From: Apostichopus japonicus
Lineage: Eukaryota; Echinodermata; Holothuroidea; Aspidochirotida; Stichopodidae
DNA: 64,000 nt
NCBI RefSeq assembly: GCF_037975245.1
Contig: NC_092572.1
Span: 24,226,489 to 24,290,488, forward strand
Direction of reading: 5' to 3'
Part shown: positions 1-12,275 of the stretch, piece by piece
How positions within the stretch are numbered: position 1 is the stretch's first letter
How the letters are laid out: each line of letters starts with the position of its first letter
Translations under genes and position numbers: made by a program
The notes under the pieces: model-generated
What the model was told of the DNA's origin: nothing
The model's input: the letters and a program-made list of their open reading frames with translations, nothing else
Database searches by the model: none

Positions 1-665
1 TCAGAGCTTTGAAGACTGCTACAGTAAAATTTGTACATTAAATTGTTCCCTGATTTATTGTTTTAAATATTACTGCCTAAAATTTCCCAGGACATTCTTC
101 TGTACAACCTGCAGAAATCTCTACTGTAAATTGTCTTCAACAGCTGATAGAAATCTAATCTATTAAACTTTTTAAGTACATTTTATTAGTCTCATAAAGT
201 TGAACTTTTGCCATGCATGGATTTATAGCATCAATGTTTTGCATGTCATCAAAACATTAATGCTATCAGGTCAAACTGCTAAAATGTGGCCTTTCTTCAT
301 AATTTTCTGGTGCTATAACAAAACAAAATTGTTAGCTTAAAGGTCATCATTATATGGCCACCATTTTAGCACCATTAAAAATTTGCCATAACAATGTTGA
401 AACAACTATTGCCCTAATGTTCTGAACCTTGGGACCAATTTGACTTTTTCCAGAAAACCCCGATGGTCAAACTCTCTTATTAGTCTAATAAATCTCTCAA
501 TGAGGAACATGTGATGTCCACTCTGTCTTATTGGGTCATCTGAGCACACAGATCCACCAAACTCAGTTGATATGAACAGTTAATTGGTAAACAAGATCAA
601 ATTTCTACAACTTTTTGTGCACATGACCAAAATATTTCCACTAATTTTAAATGAGAAATATATTT
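1..665. other. AT-rich non-coding DNA
   Basis: No supported gene. The sequence is AT-rich with scattered stops in all frames. I see no splice-framed exon, tRNA or transposon terminus. Confidence 0.6.
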
Positions 666-712
666 GATTAGATTAGATTAGACTAGATTAGATAAGATTA
701 GATTAGATTAGA
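666..712. repeat. (GATTA)n microsatellite
   Basis: About ten degenerate copies of a GATTA pentamer. The next bases (ATCAACTTTATTCAACC) read on the minus strand as GGTTGAATAAAGTTGAT followed by TAATC repeats. That is the form of a non-LTR retroposon 3' tail on the minus strand. The tail reading is an inference; no reverse-transcriptase frame is visible next to it. Confidence 0.7.
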
Positions 713-753
713 TCAACTTTATTCAACCACGAGGGTAAATTGCATGCTCGTAT

Positions 754-1037
754 AAAACAGGATATAAGATACAAACATTAAAATATGAGAACCTAAAACG
801 TACAGTATCAAACAATTGTAAGAATATGAAAACATAAGACATTTTAAAACAGGATATGAGATACAAACATTAAAATATGAAATCCTAAAACATACAGTAT
901 CAAACAGTTGTAAGAATATGAAAACATAAGACATTTTAAAACAGGATATGAGATACAAACGTTAAAATATGAAATCCTAAAACATACAGTATCAAACAGT
1001 AGTAAGAATATGAAAACATAAGACATTTTAAAACATG
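754..1037. repeat. 92-bp tandem repeat, three units
   Basis: Three near-identical 92-bp units start at 754, 846 and 938, and a broken fourth starts at 1030. Each begins AAAACAGGATAT and ends AAGACATTTT. Minus-strand frames of 76-79 codons run through it because the unit has few stops. Their amino-acid repeats reflect the DNA repeat and do not indicate a gene. Confidence 0.9.
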
Positions 1038-1079
1038 CAGTAAAACAATATACAAAGCTCATGACAATGGGCAAGAGAG

Positions 1080-2420
1080 TACAGTCGGAACAGACGAAAC
1101 AGCCAGACGAGATCTAACGTTGAAAGTCTTCATAAATCCCAAAACAAAGTCTGCAGCCCAGAATTTGTAAGCCCTGTACTAACTTCGTTCCCTGAGGGTT
1201 TGGTTTACATGACAATGTGCTATTCATGCTACATATTAAGGTAAATAAATGCTTTTGAACAAAACAGAGCTCATATCTATGAACATTCCTTATTCTTAAT
1301 CTTCATAAATAATCTCGCCATGACAACTTAAAACAATTTTGCAAAACTTCGTTTTGAAGCCAAGTCTCATTTCCACGGCTAAAACTTGATGATAAAAGTT
1401 CAAATCTAACAGTGTTCATTTTTGCTACAAGTATATGAAGTTTAGTTTTGTCCATAAATTTATAACCTGACCTTTAGTGCAAAATTTATAGGACAGGAAA
1501 TTTGCATGTTTCACACCAATTTAAGAAATTTTGGCACATAACTGGATATATAGCTGCCTACTTTTGTGGTCATAATAACCAAAGTTTTCAAAACTCCTAA
1601 TTAACATGCAACTCACTAAATCCATTATCTAGTTCATTACTTCCCACAATATTAATATAAATAGGTAAAATAACTTTCATAAACTTGTCTGCAAAGCCCC
1701 TTCTCTGGAGGAGATTCAAATTTCTGATTTATTTCAATCTTCCTCCTGATTGGTGGATAATCAAGGCAGTTGTCACCAAGTATAAATAATAGTGACAACT
1801 ACCAGGGACAAAACTATGACAGCTTTATGCTCTTAAGTTTAACTTCTTTTTTTTTCCTTGCTATAATAGTTTCTCACACTTTCAACTTAGAGTCAAAAAT
1901 GATTTCTAAGATTTACACTTACAGATATTATTCTTACAATGTTCTTTCACAAAAATTCAAAACCCATGTAAGCCCGGCCTTCCGACCTTTGAACCTTCGA
2001 TAAATCAAAGATGGATTGATAACTGGTAGGGAACAAAAAGGAGATGACAGAAAATAACTCATAGAGGATAAATTGATGACTGCTGAAACTGATCTCTGAC
2101 CTCTGTTTGACCTCAAGTTGACCTGACTTGCTAAACTTACATCCTGTAGGAAAACATATATTCTTACTTGAGTGCTGTTTATATGCAGTTGATTTATCTA
2201 ATTGGGTGAATAAATGCTTCCAAGGAGAGCTGGTGATAAAGTTTACCCTCCATTCATATAACCTTCTCTTGGTATACATATATAAGACATATATCCTTTG
2301 GTGCACGCACTCCTGACATGGAGACAAGGAGAAGAGACAAACCTCATTACCTTAGTGTCTTTTGTCTTGCCTTTATAAATGTCCTTAACCCAGCTAGGCC
2401 TAAAGTATATACTATGCTGT
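1080..2420. other. Non-coding DNA, nothing recognised
   Basis: Overlapping open frames on both strands at 1.77-2.33 kb resemble no protein family and lack paired splice signals. I see no RNA gene or mobile-element end here. Confidence 0.5.
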
Positions 2421-3110
2421 ATATGGTTTTAAAACTCGTTAGGCAAGTCTAAAATGGTCATTCAGTCTTAAAGGGTGTGAAGACTTGCGCAAAAAGAAAC
2501 GTCTAATGCTGGTCATCTGACCTAGTTTTCGAATGAGGTGTAACAGAAGTGTTAGACACCACCATCGATCCCAGAAAATACACACACACAGCTTGCTACC
2601 GTCGGTAATAAGACACAAGTGTACAGTCAATACATACAGCTTCGGTCAATACCCACAACACAGTGTATAAATGATACAGCGATGGACATCTCAGGTACAG
2701 CTAAAGATAACACGGTATCACGTTTCATTACTGTGTGTATTTTGAAGTGACAAGAGAAACAAACACGCCACTTGCAAGCAACAGAAAGGTATCTTTTTAA
2801 AGAAGGCTACTGCTGTTTGGGGCGAGTCTTCAATGCCTTTAACTTAAAACATGTTGTGTAACTGTCCTCAACTTTTAGTATGGTTTTAGAAACTTGCTAA
2901 ACAGTCCAAAATGGTCACTCACTGTTGTGACTTCAGAATATGTGTTATTGTCACTGTGCAAGTTAATAGTGCTATTTAACCACTTTAAAAATGGTTTTAA
3001 AACTAGTTAGAAAGTCCAAAATGGTCACTCAGTCTCAAACATCAAAATCATTATTATTTTACTGTGACGTCAGAACATTTGTAATTTTCATTGCACAAGT
3101 TAATCCTTTT
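2421..3110. repeat. Degenerate repeat, three units
   Basis: A module reading ATGGTTTTAAAACTNGTTAG...TCNAAAATGGTCA(C/T)TCA recurs at about 2422, 2880 and 2994. The last two copies lie about 115 bp apart and also share a following block around TGACNTCAGAA and GCACAAGTTAAT. The units are too diverged for a clean boundary. Confidence 0.6.
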
Positions 3111-5740
3111 ATTTATACTTCCTTAACTTGTGGGAAATAACTATGACAGTTGCAGAGGTACCTATAATAAACCAGCTTGCCAAATTTGTACTTTTTTTTT
3201 TTTAATATGGGGGGGGGGTGAACAAGAGGTCCATATCCTAGTGACCTCTAAAACCATAAAATAATAGGTCATTCCATCCAGAGCCACTGATTGATATGCT
3301 GCTAATAAAGAGCTTGTATGAATATATGCAGGGACAGGTGTCCAGATACAGTACACAATGATGCCCTACCTAAAACCCAAGATGAGAAAACATGTATATA
3401 TGTATAAACTGTAGCAGGGCAAAGTTTTAATGGCAATCCAAGACAACCGATTTGTTTTTTCTGTGGACAACCAAATACAGCTGTGGAGGTTGTCCTGTGG
3501 ACCACCACTGAGTTGTTTTACATAAAATTCAGATACCACAGAAACTTACCTAAAATACACCCCCACAACATGTACGTAAAATGAGAAATTGGTAAAAATG
3601 GAGAAAATGAGAAATTTGTTTCACTGCCATAGATTGTGTTTACATATTCACCTACATATATCTTGCGTTGTGTATATATCTCTCCTACAGTGTGCATATT
3701 GGTCGTTATTTTTTTTTTTTTTTATTTGTCAACAACAAAATTTGTCGTTCGGATTACACAATTTGCTGTTTGGGACAACCAGAATGGCAGATCGGGTCAT
3801 CCGAAGGACGACCGGATAAAATCCTTTTAAAATTAAAACTGATACAGACAGGGCATCAGGAACTATATATATATGGAACGTATCACGCACATCACTGTGT
3901 GTAGTTATGTAAATTAGTCAATTCAATTACTATTATACACAATCACAAGACATTGTAAGATTTGTTATTCACCTAACTACGTTACGCATCAAAAACACAA
4001 AGGAGGGTTCCCAGTTGGACACCGATATGGTAACACGACAGACACCTTGGCATTTTAATAATACAATACACACATATATATAGCTCCAACAACAACTGAA
4101 CCATTCACTGCAAACTGCTTTACAGGTATTCAAATATGTGTAGAATTAACCTGTTGTTTGTACGTGCAAGAAATTTCATAGCAATTTATTTAACACTTAG
4201 GATCAAGAGACTTGAAAATGAAACCAAAAAACAAATTGGAAATATGATAAGACTAAAAAAAACAGTATTTTGGCAATAAACTACGGAAGTTATAAACAAG
4301 CAAAGACCATCTGTGATATAATTCCCTGTGGGTACGGTGGTCCATGTAGGTACTAAATGTGATATGGTACTTGACTATTCTGTCTTACAAATTGTGATGA
4401 ATAATAGATTAACACTATGAAACCAAACTGAAATGAACCATAACTGCCTAACAAAGAATAGTTGAAAGGGGGTAAGGGAGGAGGAGGGGGGACAATCAAA
4501 AGTGATATTATTTTATTATTTATTTATTTTTTTTTTCTTACACCAATTTCTCTCCAGTATATTTATATATTTATCATATTCAAATGGGGAAATCATTCTA
4601 TAAGCATTACGCTTCTTTTTTTCTCCCTTTCCATGCATTTGTATAGCTTAAATATTGTATATCAATTAACATGATGAATGTCTTTTTTTTCTTTTTTTGC
4701 TTTGTACCTGTCTCTCTAGATTGTATTGTATATCAAAATATTCATTAATACTTTGTTAAACATTCATGTACTGTACACAATTGCTGAAAATAAATTGTTG
4801 TCATTGTATTAGTTATGAAGTGTATTCTAATAAAAGAGAAAAAAAGCACAATTCTAATGTTTCTCATTTGTTCCTCTAACCTCCTCTTGTTTAGGTTGGT
4901 AAGAAATACTTATAACAGATTCATATATAGCTAAGATGGAGACCATAAAGGGTGAGAAGGCTCACCTTGACATTCCTTCCCTTTCTTGAATCTTTATGAT
5001 TATAAAAAAAAAAACCAAGACAAGAAGAAGGAGAGAACCTTTCCCTCCCCCCATCTCATTAAGGTAATCTTACATGGCCATAAATGTTGATTAGAAGACA
5101 GAACACAGTGCATACATATCTACCCTACCAGCTTGCTAAGTTTAAGGCTAGACACCTCCACAAAGGTGGCAACTTTTACAATCCTGAATTTTTTTTTTCT
5201 CTTTTTTTTTTTTTTATGGTAACAACATCAATTCCTTATCTTCTCATGGATTATCATCAGTGCTGATACCCCAGAGTGGGCCCACCGGTTCCGTTCGCAC
5301 AGATTTAAAGCTACAAACAGCTTGACAGATATCGACTTTTTTTATCCTCAGCATGGCAACACCTCGATAACAAAGAAACATCTCTTTAGTTTATGACTTC
5401 CAACCTTTCTTACTTTTGCTCAGTTTTAGTTTTTGCTGTTCCGGGCGTTTTGATTTTTTCCTCTCCACCAATCGAAGGGGGTTGGCAGATGGAGACCTAA
5501 TCGAACAAGTTGGAGTTCAAAGCAATATCTGGGGTTTCACTTTATTTATAGCTCCGTTTGCTTCTTACATCATGCTCTTGAAAGATTAGCAGAATTTTAC
5601 CAAAATGGTGAAGGAACACAGAATATAATTGGATAGAACAGGTTTTATACCCCATTGATCTCAGTATATGAAGTCTAACAGTTTCTGTGCATTACCTACT
5701 GAGCTAGCCAGCAGTTTACTAGTGGGCCAGTAGTGACCTC
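3111..5740. other. Non-coding DNA with T and A runs
   Basis: No gene is supported. The stretch holds poly-T and poly-A runs (about 3190, 3710, 4520, 5190) and short GT/AT runs. Frames here are under 80 codons and rich in Phe, Tyr and Leu from the T runs. Confidence 0.5.
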
Positions 5741-5743
5741 TGT

Positions 5744-6021
5744 TGAAGGAGAGGGGATGGAGAAGGGACAGAGAAGGGACAGAGAAGGGGGAGAAGGGTG
5801 GGAGAAGGGAGGGAGAATGGGGGAGAAGGGAGAAGGGGGAGGTAGGGAGAAGGGAGAAGGGGGCAAAAGGGAGGGAGAAGGGGAGGGGAAGGAGAGGTAG
5901 TGGATGGGATGAAGGGATGGAGGGAGGGTGGAAAGGAAAGGAAAGAAGGAAGGGAGGAAATGGGAGACGGGAGAAAGGAAGAAAAAGGAAGGGAGTAGAG
6001 AGAAGAGATGGGGAAGGAGAT
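5744..6021 (+). repeat. 278-bp homopurine/homopyrimidine tract
   Basis: The plus strand is almost purely G and A, built from GAGAAGGG and GGGAGAAG-like words with only scattered T or C. Both strands stay open through it, giving Arg/Gly/Glu-rich plus frames and Pro/Ser/Leu-rich minus frames, which are composition artefacts. Such tracts can form triplex DNA and contain many G-runs of three or more. Confidence 0.9.
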
Positions 6022-7540
6022 TTCTTTGCTTCTCCAACTTTTTTTTTTGGTTACATTCTTTTAATTTTTTGTTAATAATTTTAAACCAAGGAGGTTTAAT
6101 ACATGTTATAAAATTTCACATTTTCAAATGCCTGTACAAATTAGATCTATCAGATATTAGGAAATATGAGTCCCCAAGTATATACTACTTTAAAACTTTT
6201 ATGTATACATAGATCTGTCTAAAAATGAAGTTGATCATTTTCAATTCCGTTAAATACTGTATTTCGTAATCCCTTACGACCACCCTTACCTTTTCCTTTA
6301 AAATAATGAACATAGTAAAACGTTGAAGAGTTTGAAATATCCTAGTTTTTGGGCTCTTCACTGGGAAATCGGTCTAATTATTTGATAACATGTATGTTTG
6401 ACATTAATGGCTTCACAAATCTTGGTCATTTAATTAAAATAAATCTTGATATTTCACCAAAATTAAAAACCACAATTCCTCCCATCACTGGCAATATATT
6501 TCACCCTTATTACCGTGACGATAATATGGCGTTACTAATGATCACCGTCTACGGATCGGAACAGGGTTTCTCTCCGAAGTGAACGGGCCGCAAAACAAAT
6601 AGTAGTCGCCACTTCAATTAATTGCGAGCATTAGAGCTAGCAGATTCCTCGAGTAAATGATAAATCACGGTGAACGGCAGCACTCCATTAAATATCTTTA
6701 CCCAACCGACTAAAAACCTGAAAGCGATCAGATATATTTTAGTAGAGTGGGGGAGATCTTCAGCCAATGCACTCTTATGGGACGCATTTTCAGTTTGGTT
6801 ACAGATTACCAGTTCGCTCTGACTAAACAATCCTTTGTTTACATAGCCACCGTTCGTTAACTCAAAGAGTTCACAGCCAAGTGGATGACCAAACAAGCAG
6901 TAGGCCTTACAGAATGTGATTCTTATTTGTAAAAAGTGTGCACAGAAGTCTCATGTCAAGAAAAGAGAAAACACTACCAAATCTTGATCACGGTTTTATG
7001 GCATCTGTTACTTTTTCCTCTTCCTATTTCTTCTCCCCTTTCCTTACCCCTCTCCCTCTTCCCCTGCCCTTCCACCTCCCATTTATTTTGGGTTTATTTT
7101 TCTTTCTATCTTTTCATTTTTCTGATTTTTCTGACCGGAGAGATCCAGGTTTGCAACATGGAGCAATTATATCACATCCACAGATATTTGTGGATAAAAA
7201 GTTATTTTTGAATTTAGATCAATAACAGGTACAAACCTCAAAAGGATAATCATTTTCAATTGAAAATAACAATAGAATGATAAAAAGTAGCATTTTACAA
7301 GCTACTGAATAAACAAATCTTAATGAATATTCATACTGATAAAATCAATGCCTCAACTTAACACCTGCACGTAAAGCACTCAGGACTGTGCACATGCAAA
7401 TGTACATTGATAAAGTGATATATAAATATTATAAATTACTTGGTTGTTGCAAGAGCAAAGTCACTGGGAGAAGGGATGGGGGTGAGGGTGAGGAAAAATC
7501 AAGGGGAGAAATAACCATTAATTCATACTTGTATAAAGCT
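6022..7540. other. Non-coding DNA
   Basis: The 92-codon minus frame at 6618-6896 and the pyrimidine-driven plus frames at 6.94-7.22 kb resemble no family. No further structure was recognised. Confidence 0.45.
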
Positions 7541-7542
7541 AC

Positions 7543-8065
7543 TAGTTGGTTTGATAAAACTATGCATGCAGAACTTTGTATGATCATATCAAAGATTGAA
7601 CTCACATTTGTTATGTCCTTTTAACCTTAATTTATTTTATTTTCCCTCTTGCTCTGCATTTTTGTGGTTTATTGTTTCTTTTTTTCCTTTTCTGTCTTGT
7701 ATGAACACACACCAAACATAAGGAAACAATAACTTATATCCTATCTTTAGGAATGAGATACCGCAAACATTATCCCAAGGATTGCTCGTTTCAATGTTTC
7801 TAAATCAAACATTCATTTTAAATTGTAGTTGGTTTGATGAAACCTACTGAAGACTCAGACTTTGTATCATATCAAATACTGACCTCAGATTTCTATTGTT
7901 CAAGTTTAACCCTCGTGTTTTTTATATTTTTTTAAAGGCTTGTGCATTTTTGTGGTTGATCATTTCTCTTTTTTGCCTTTCTGTTTTGTATGAACACATG
8001 AAACAGAAGGCTACAATAACTTATATCCAATCTTTAGGAATGAGATATTTTTTCAGAGTTATTTT
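7543..8065 (+). repeat. Diverged tandem duplication, 283-bp period
   Basis: TAGTTGGTTTGAT begins both copies (7543 and 7826). Both end near TTAGGAATGAGATA. In between they share TTTTTGTGGTT, TTGTATGAACACA and AACTTATATCC in the same order. Substitutions and small indels are frequent, so the duplication is old. Confidence 0.8.
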
Positions 8066-8173
8066 TTTTATAGCTGGATACAGTTAGGAGAAGCACAAAG
8101 ACTTAAGGCCACTCATTCAAAGTACAATACTAAAATTCTGATACTTTCCCGGATCTTACAAAGAAGCATTAAT

Positions 8174-8205
8174 GGGTGGGGGAGGGGGTGGGGGAGGGGG
8201 TGGGG
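8174..8205 (+). repeat. G-rich tract with quadruplex potential
   Basis: Six runs of three to five G are separated by single T or A bases. This fits the G3+N1-7 quadruplex pattern on the plus strand. A second G-rich run lies at about 8321-8343. Confidence 0.85.
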
Positions 8206-8799
8206 CAAGGGTAAAGAAGGCTATAGAGGAAGAGAGGGACGGAAGAATAAAAGGAGAGAAAGAAATCATAAAATATAAGAACAGGGCACTGTGTGTGGAG
8301 TATTCTTGGTTGAAAGAAAAGGGGAGGGGGGGGGGGGGGGGGAGAAAAACAGAATGTTTTCCAATTTCAATAAGACTAGACAGAATTGACTCGAGGCCAT
8401 CTGGTTTTAATTCTGATCATGGAAGGTTCAAGCACTTTTTCAACCTCATGGAAATGTACTTTTAAGATTCCACGATGACCCGGGATTGCACCATTGCCGC
8501 CGCAGTCGTCGTCCTAGCTAGTACATCTACATCTTGTCGTAAACTACCTCATTTTACACTCTAGCTATGAAGTGTCTTGGGTAACGTAACAGATACATGC
8601 AGGGAGATATCAAGTTGGAAACTTTGGTTGTAGCAACACTCTGGGGAGAGGGGGAGACTTAGAGGAAATCAGAGGAATAAAACAGAAAATAATAAAACAT
8701 GAAATTACTGACATTCTCCTACTAATGCCTTGGTCGTATCTGTATCTTACGGGGAGATTCAATTCATTCAACTCTCACTCAGTCCTAAATTTGACGATT

Positions 8800-8925
8800 A
8801 ACCCAACATCGACAACCGTTAGATCTTTTGCCATGCTGATCGACGAAATACCCTACGTCGACAACGTTTAGAAATCGTTCGCCATGCTGCTCGACAAATA
8901 ACCCCACGTCGACAATATGAAGGTA
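8800..8925 (+). repeat. Short tandem repeat, about 60 bp, two to three units
   Basis: The order CGTCGACAA, GTTTAGA, TTCGCCATGCTG, CTCGAC, AAATA, CCC recurs with changes (start near 8808, again near 8858). Units are degenerate. Confidence 0.55.
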
Positions 8926-9220
8926 AAACACTTCCGACATTTAATGTAGCCATTTTGTATTGAATCTCAAGATGCAATCGCAAGATAAAAAACCCTAATT
9001 AGATTATAAAGTGGCTAAATCAATTTCATATAAAGTTACAATAATTTCAAATTGTCAAGAAAATCTGTTTCCTGTAAGATTGGGACTTTTTAAATATGAT
9101 CAACAAGAAAGAAATGCTCAAACGGAAAAAAGTAAAAAATGTTATCAGATTTTGTAAGTTAGTTTAAAGCAGAGTGTAAATGTCCTGATGAGACAGGTAA
9201 GACTGTAAGAGGTTGGAAGT

Positions 9221-9245
9221 GGGGGTGGGGTGGGGGTGGGGTGGG
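9221..9245 (+). repeat. G-quadruplex-capable tract
   Basis: GGGGG, GGGG, GGGGG, GGGG and GGG are separated by single T bases. This is an almost ideal intramolecular quadruplex motif on the plus strand. Confidence 0.85.
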
Positions 9246-10080
9246 AATGGTAGTAATGGGGTTAGGGAAATGTGTCAGGACTGGATGCAATTGTTAAACA
9301 TTATTCACTGTATTTCAGGTTATGTAGATTGTTAAAAGATGGATGGACTGTTACTGTCCAAGGAAGGACACGTTGATAAATGTCTGAATAAACCTTTGAA
9401 TTTAAAACTTGTGCAATGAATCATGGTGTACTAGTGAAGAAGCAATTATGGAATGACACAGTGGTTAAACTGTAGCACTTGCGAATCCGAAAACTATTCT
9501 GTTCATTCCATTGTCTTCATCCTTTGGTCAAAAAGCAAAAGTCACAAAATACCTTTCTTAACCTGTCTGCAAAAACCATACATCACCTCAGAATTATATT
9601 AAGGTCACAAATATTTCAGTTTTATTCAGCTTTTCACTATAAAAACCAGCACGATCACCACATCGACCTCTAGAAAAATATATATTTATGCATTAAAATA
9701 AGCATATAAGACCATAAAACCACTGGAAAGAGCAATTCATACACTGACTTTTGTCATAAAGTAGGAAAACCCACATTTAACTAAAATTGTTTTCTTCGGT
9801 CTGAGGAAAGATTGAAAATTTGATGCTGACAAACACTTTCCAAGAATTATAGAGGCAGAGCTCACTGGTCTGCTCAAGAATTCAAAAGTTAAGCAGAGTG
9901 AGTAGTGTTAACTAATGTACAACATGCATATTCAGATACTCATTCCTCATTGAATATGCATTACTATGTAAATATGCATTTACAAACAGCTGGCATGATC
10001 ACCTAATTGTCCACATGTATCCTAGTAAATCCTAGTAAGTATTATTATTATTATTTTATAATTTTACCAAATTTATATAT

Positions 10081-10117
10081 AGCGCTCTTTTCATGCTTAA
10101 GCATGTTTAAGAGTGCT
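10081..10117. repeat. Foldback hairpin of a dispersed-repeat type
   Basis: AGCGCTCTT and AAGAGTGCT pair over nine positions with one G-U. They enclose the perfect palindrome CATGCTTAAGCATG. The flanks (TATATAGCGC..., ...GTGCTTTACAA) match a motif I recall as common in dispersed invertebrate repeats; that recollection is not checked here. An (ATT)n run lies just upstream at about 10040. Confidence 0.7.
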
Positions 10118-10747
10118 TTACAATGACAACAAAATGACAAAACCCTTAAAAAAAAATAATATGAAGAATAAAATTGACACAGCGTAAATATTAATATAAA
10201 AAATATATAAATATATAAAAACGAAGGAATAATTTTAAAAATAATAATCCCAAGGAAACCTTTGTTCTTATTTGTGAAAATCGGAAAACACCCCCAACCT
10301 CCCATTAACTCACTCCCTTCCCCACCCATGATAATTTAACAGCAAGTTGATATAGAGGACATGTAATAATAACATTCTACAAGATCAATCCAAGTACAGC
10401 AATGAAAATAAGAACTGGCCTTGCACTTAGTAGACATCAACAAAATAATGCAAGATGGTTTTTCTAAAAGATTGGTTGCTTAATACCAGTATTTGACAAA
10501 AGCAACAGTTCAGAAGCTACTTCTCCGCTCATAAATATGTACGTTCCAGGAGCCTGTCGGTACTTACGATATTTAGGAGTGATTCTGAAGACTACTTCAG
10601 AAGCCAGATGACATGACTGAAGCGGGTTCAAAGTGGGAGATCAAGACTTCAAATGAAAATTCTGCTGGTAAAACACTTCCAAGGCAAGCTATTTTTTCAC
10701 AGAGTATTAATTACCAGTACTTTTACAGGGTAACCTGTACTTTGTAC
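10118..10747. other. Non-coding DNA left of the LTR element
   Basis: AT-rich DNA with no gene. The 92-codon minus frame covering 10051-10329 is dominated by Ile, Phe and Tyr from A/T runs and includes the hairpin repeat, so I do not treat it as coding. Confidence 0.5.
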
Positions 10748-10751
10748 ATAC

Positions 10752-11307
10752 TGTAACGCTAACTCAGTCTAAGATTCTGGGGCGTCCAAATATTCCCTGC
10801 TGAGGACTGGTGGTGGTATGGAAACAAATGCGGCTTGGATGGTTGTATGTTAGTAACGACGAGCCTTAAATCTCGCTATTACATGCAAAAGATATAACAC
10901 ATAGATAAACGAGTAAAGAACAAGTGCTGTGTAGATTTCGCAATCTATTACTATAAACAGCCACGGTACAAACAATACATCGGCACGAAGCCCTCAAAAA
11001 TAGGTAGAAAACATGCACTTAACGATAATGGTCACAAACGAGGTCTCAATACCGAAGTAGAGTCCTATAACGATACGTACAAAAGTGTATAAAAGACGAA
11101 TACAAGACAGATACAAGTACGACCACAATGGTCGGAGCCAGGGCTACTACCGAACCGAACGATTCAGATCGGGAGCGAAGACTGGTCACAATTCTTGAGG
11201 TCTGCTTCAGCTGAGCTGGTGAGCAGACATCACGTGACCTGTAATTATTACGTAATGTAGCCTACGACAAATAGAGGGCGACATATATGATGACCAACGG
11301 CATCACA
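10752..11307 (-). repeat. 3' LTR, 556 bp
   Basis: Starts TGTAACGCTAAC and ends GGCATCACA on the plus strand, so in element orientation it runs TGTGATGCC...CGTTACA with the usual TG...CA ends. Read base by base against 18270-18825 I find no difference. It carries a TATAAAAG word on the strand opposite to the element (11088-11095). Confidence 0.96.
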
Positions 11308-11322
11308 CTATCCCCTTCTCAG
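11308..11322 (-). other. Polypurine tract (plus-strand primer)
   Basis: On the minus strand the 15 bases just before the 3' LTR read CTGAGAAGGGGATAG. Thirteen are purines, and they directly abut the LTR. This is the position and composition expected of the RNase H-resistant primer for plus-strand DNA synthesis. Confidence 0.85.
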
Positions 11323-12275
11323 TCCTTAACTTGTCCCCAAGTTATGAAAACAATATAGTAAGGATCGCTAATTAGACACAAATCTAAAATCATAAACATA
11401 CTAATACAAAAAGAAATCCAAATACATGAATACGTATAAAAGCAAAGTATAGCTAATAGTGCCTGCCATGCACGAGAGCCTATACACACAATAACATTTG
11501 ATAATAACTCTTAATATGGGTTCAGAACTAACGTTTGGGATAAAAACGTATCACATGTCAATCTGTACCGACTAAAAAAATATGTCCTAGCTCGACTGCG
11601 AAAGAAGAAAGTTACGCAATACGAGAGTAATAGAAGAGTAATATGACCTTACATGCACGTGTTCATACCCTAAAGGAATAACGCGGCTCGCGCGAAAGTG
11701 CAATTTGGACTCATGTGAGGTCACATTCCAGATACAACTGATAAAAGTAAAAACAACTTACGGTGCCGTACATAGATATATAAATACATGAAAACAATCC
11801 AAGTGAATCAAAACATAACACTCTTGATGTAACACAGAGATCCAAACCACAAAATAAATTGATAGGAAGTCCGCATCAAAATATGAAATGTCCACAAGAT
11901 TTCCAAAGTAAAAAGATATCATAACGAAACCGGAGGTCCGCATCAAAAGGTGAAATGTCCATAATAATAAGGTGAAATGTCCATAATATTTCCACAGTAA
12001 AAATATATAATAAAGAAACACGTTATTTAACACAAAAGTCCTGATCGAGGGCATCTCTATGGATTAACGGTAAGTCAACAGTTCCCTGGTCTTTGGGGGC
12101 AGTTCGAATTCCTCCTTCTCCGTGGTAAGCACTGTACCATCTGGGTATTGAACCGTATGTTATTCCTTCCTGTAAATAACTCCAAGACCAAGGTGTTTTA
12201 CTTCCGCGTTGATGATGAGTGGAATCCTTGAAGTAACCATCAGGTTCCGCAGACGGGTCAAAACTAAATATAATT
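11323..12275 (-). other. 3' non-coding segment of the LTR element
   Basis: About 950 bp lie between the pol stop and the polypurine tract. There is no envelope-like ORF. The one minus frame of note (11758-12054, 98 codons, hydrophobic) runs through an imperfect 67-bp direct repeat (GTCCGCATCAAAA at about 11868 and 11935, with GAAATGTCCA motifs) and has no fusion, furin or signal-peptide pattern. It is most likely untranslated. Confidence 0.7.

Noticed and set aside
5696-6075. Overlapping plus and minus frames of about 110 codons
   Set aside because: Artefacts of the homopurine tract; the composition alone keeps both strands open.
11758-12054. Hydrophobic 98-codon frame after pol considered as an envelope remnant
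   Set aside because: It runs through a direct DNA repeat, has no signal peptide, furin-like or fusion pattern, and is far shorter than known errantivirus envelopes.
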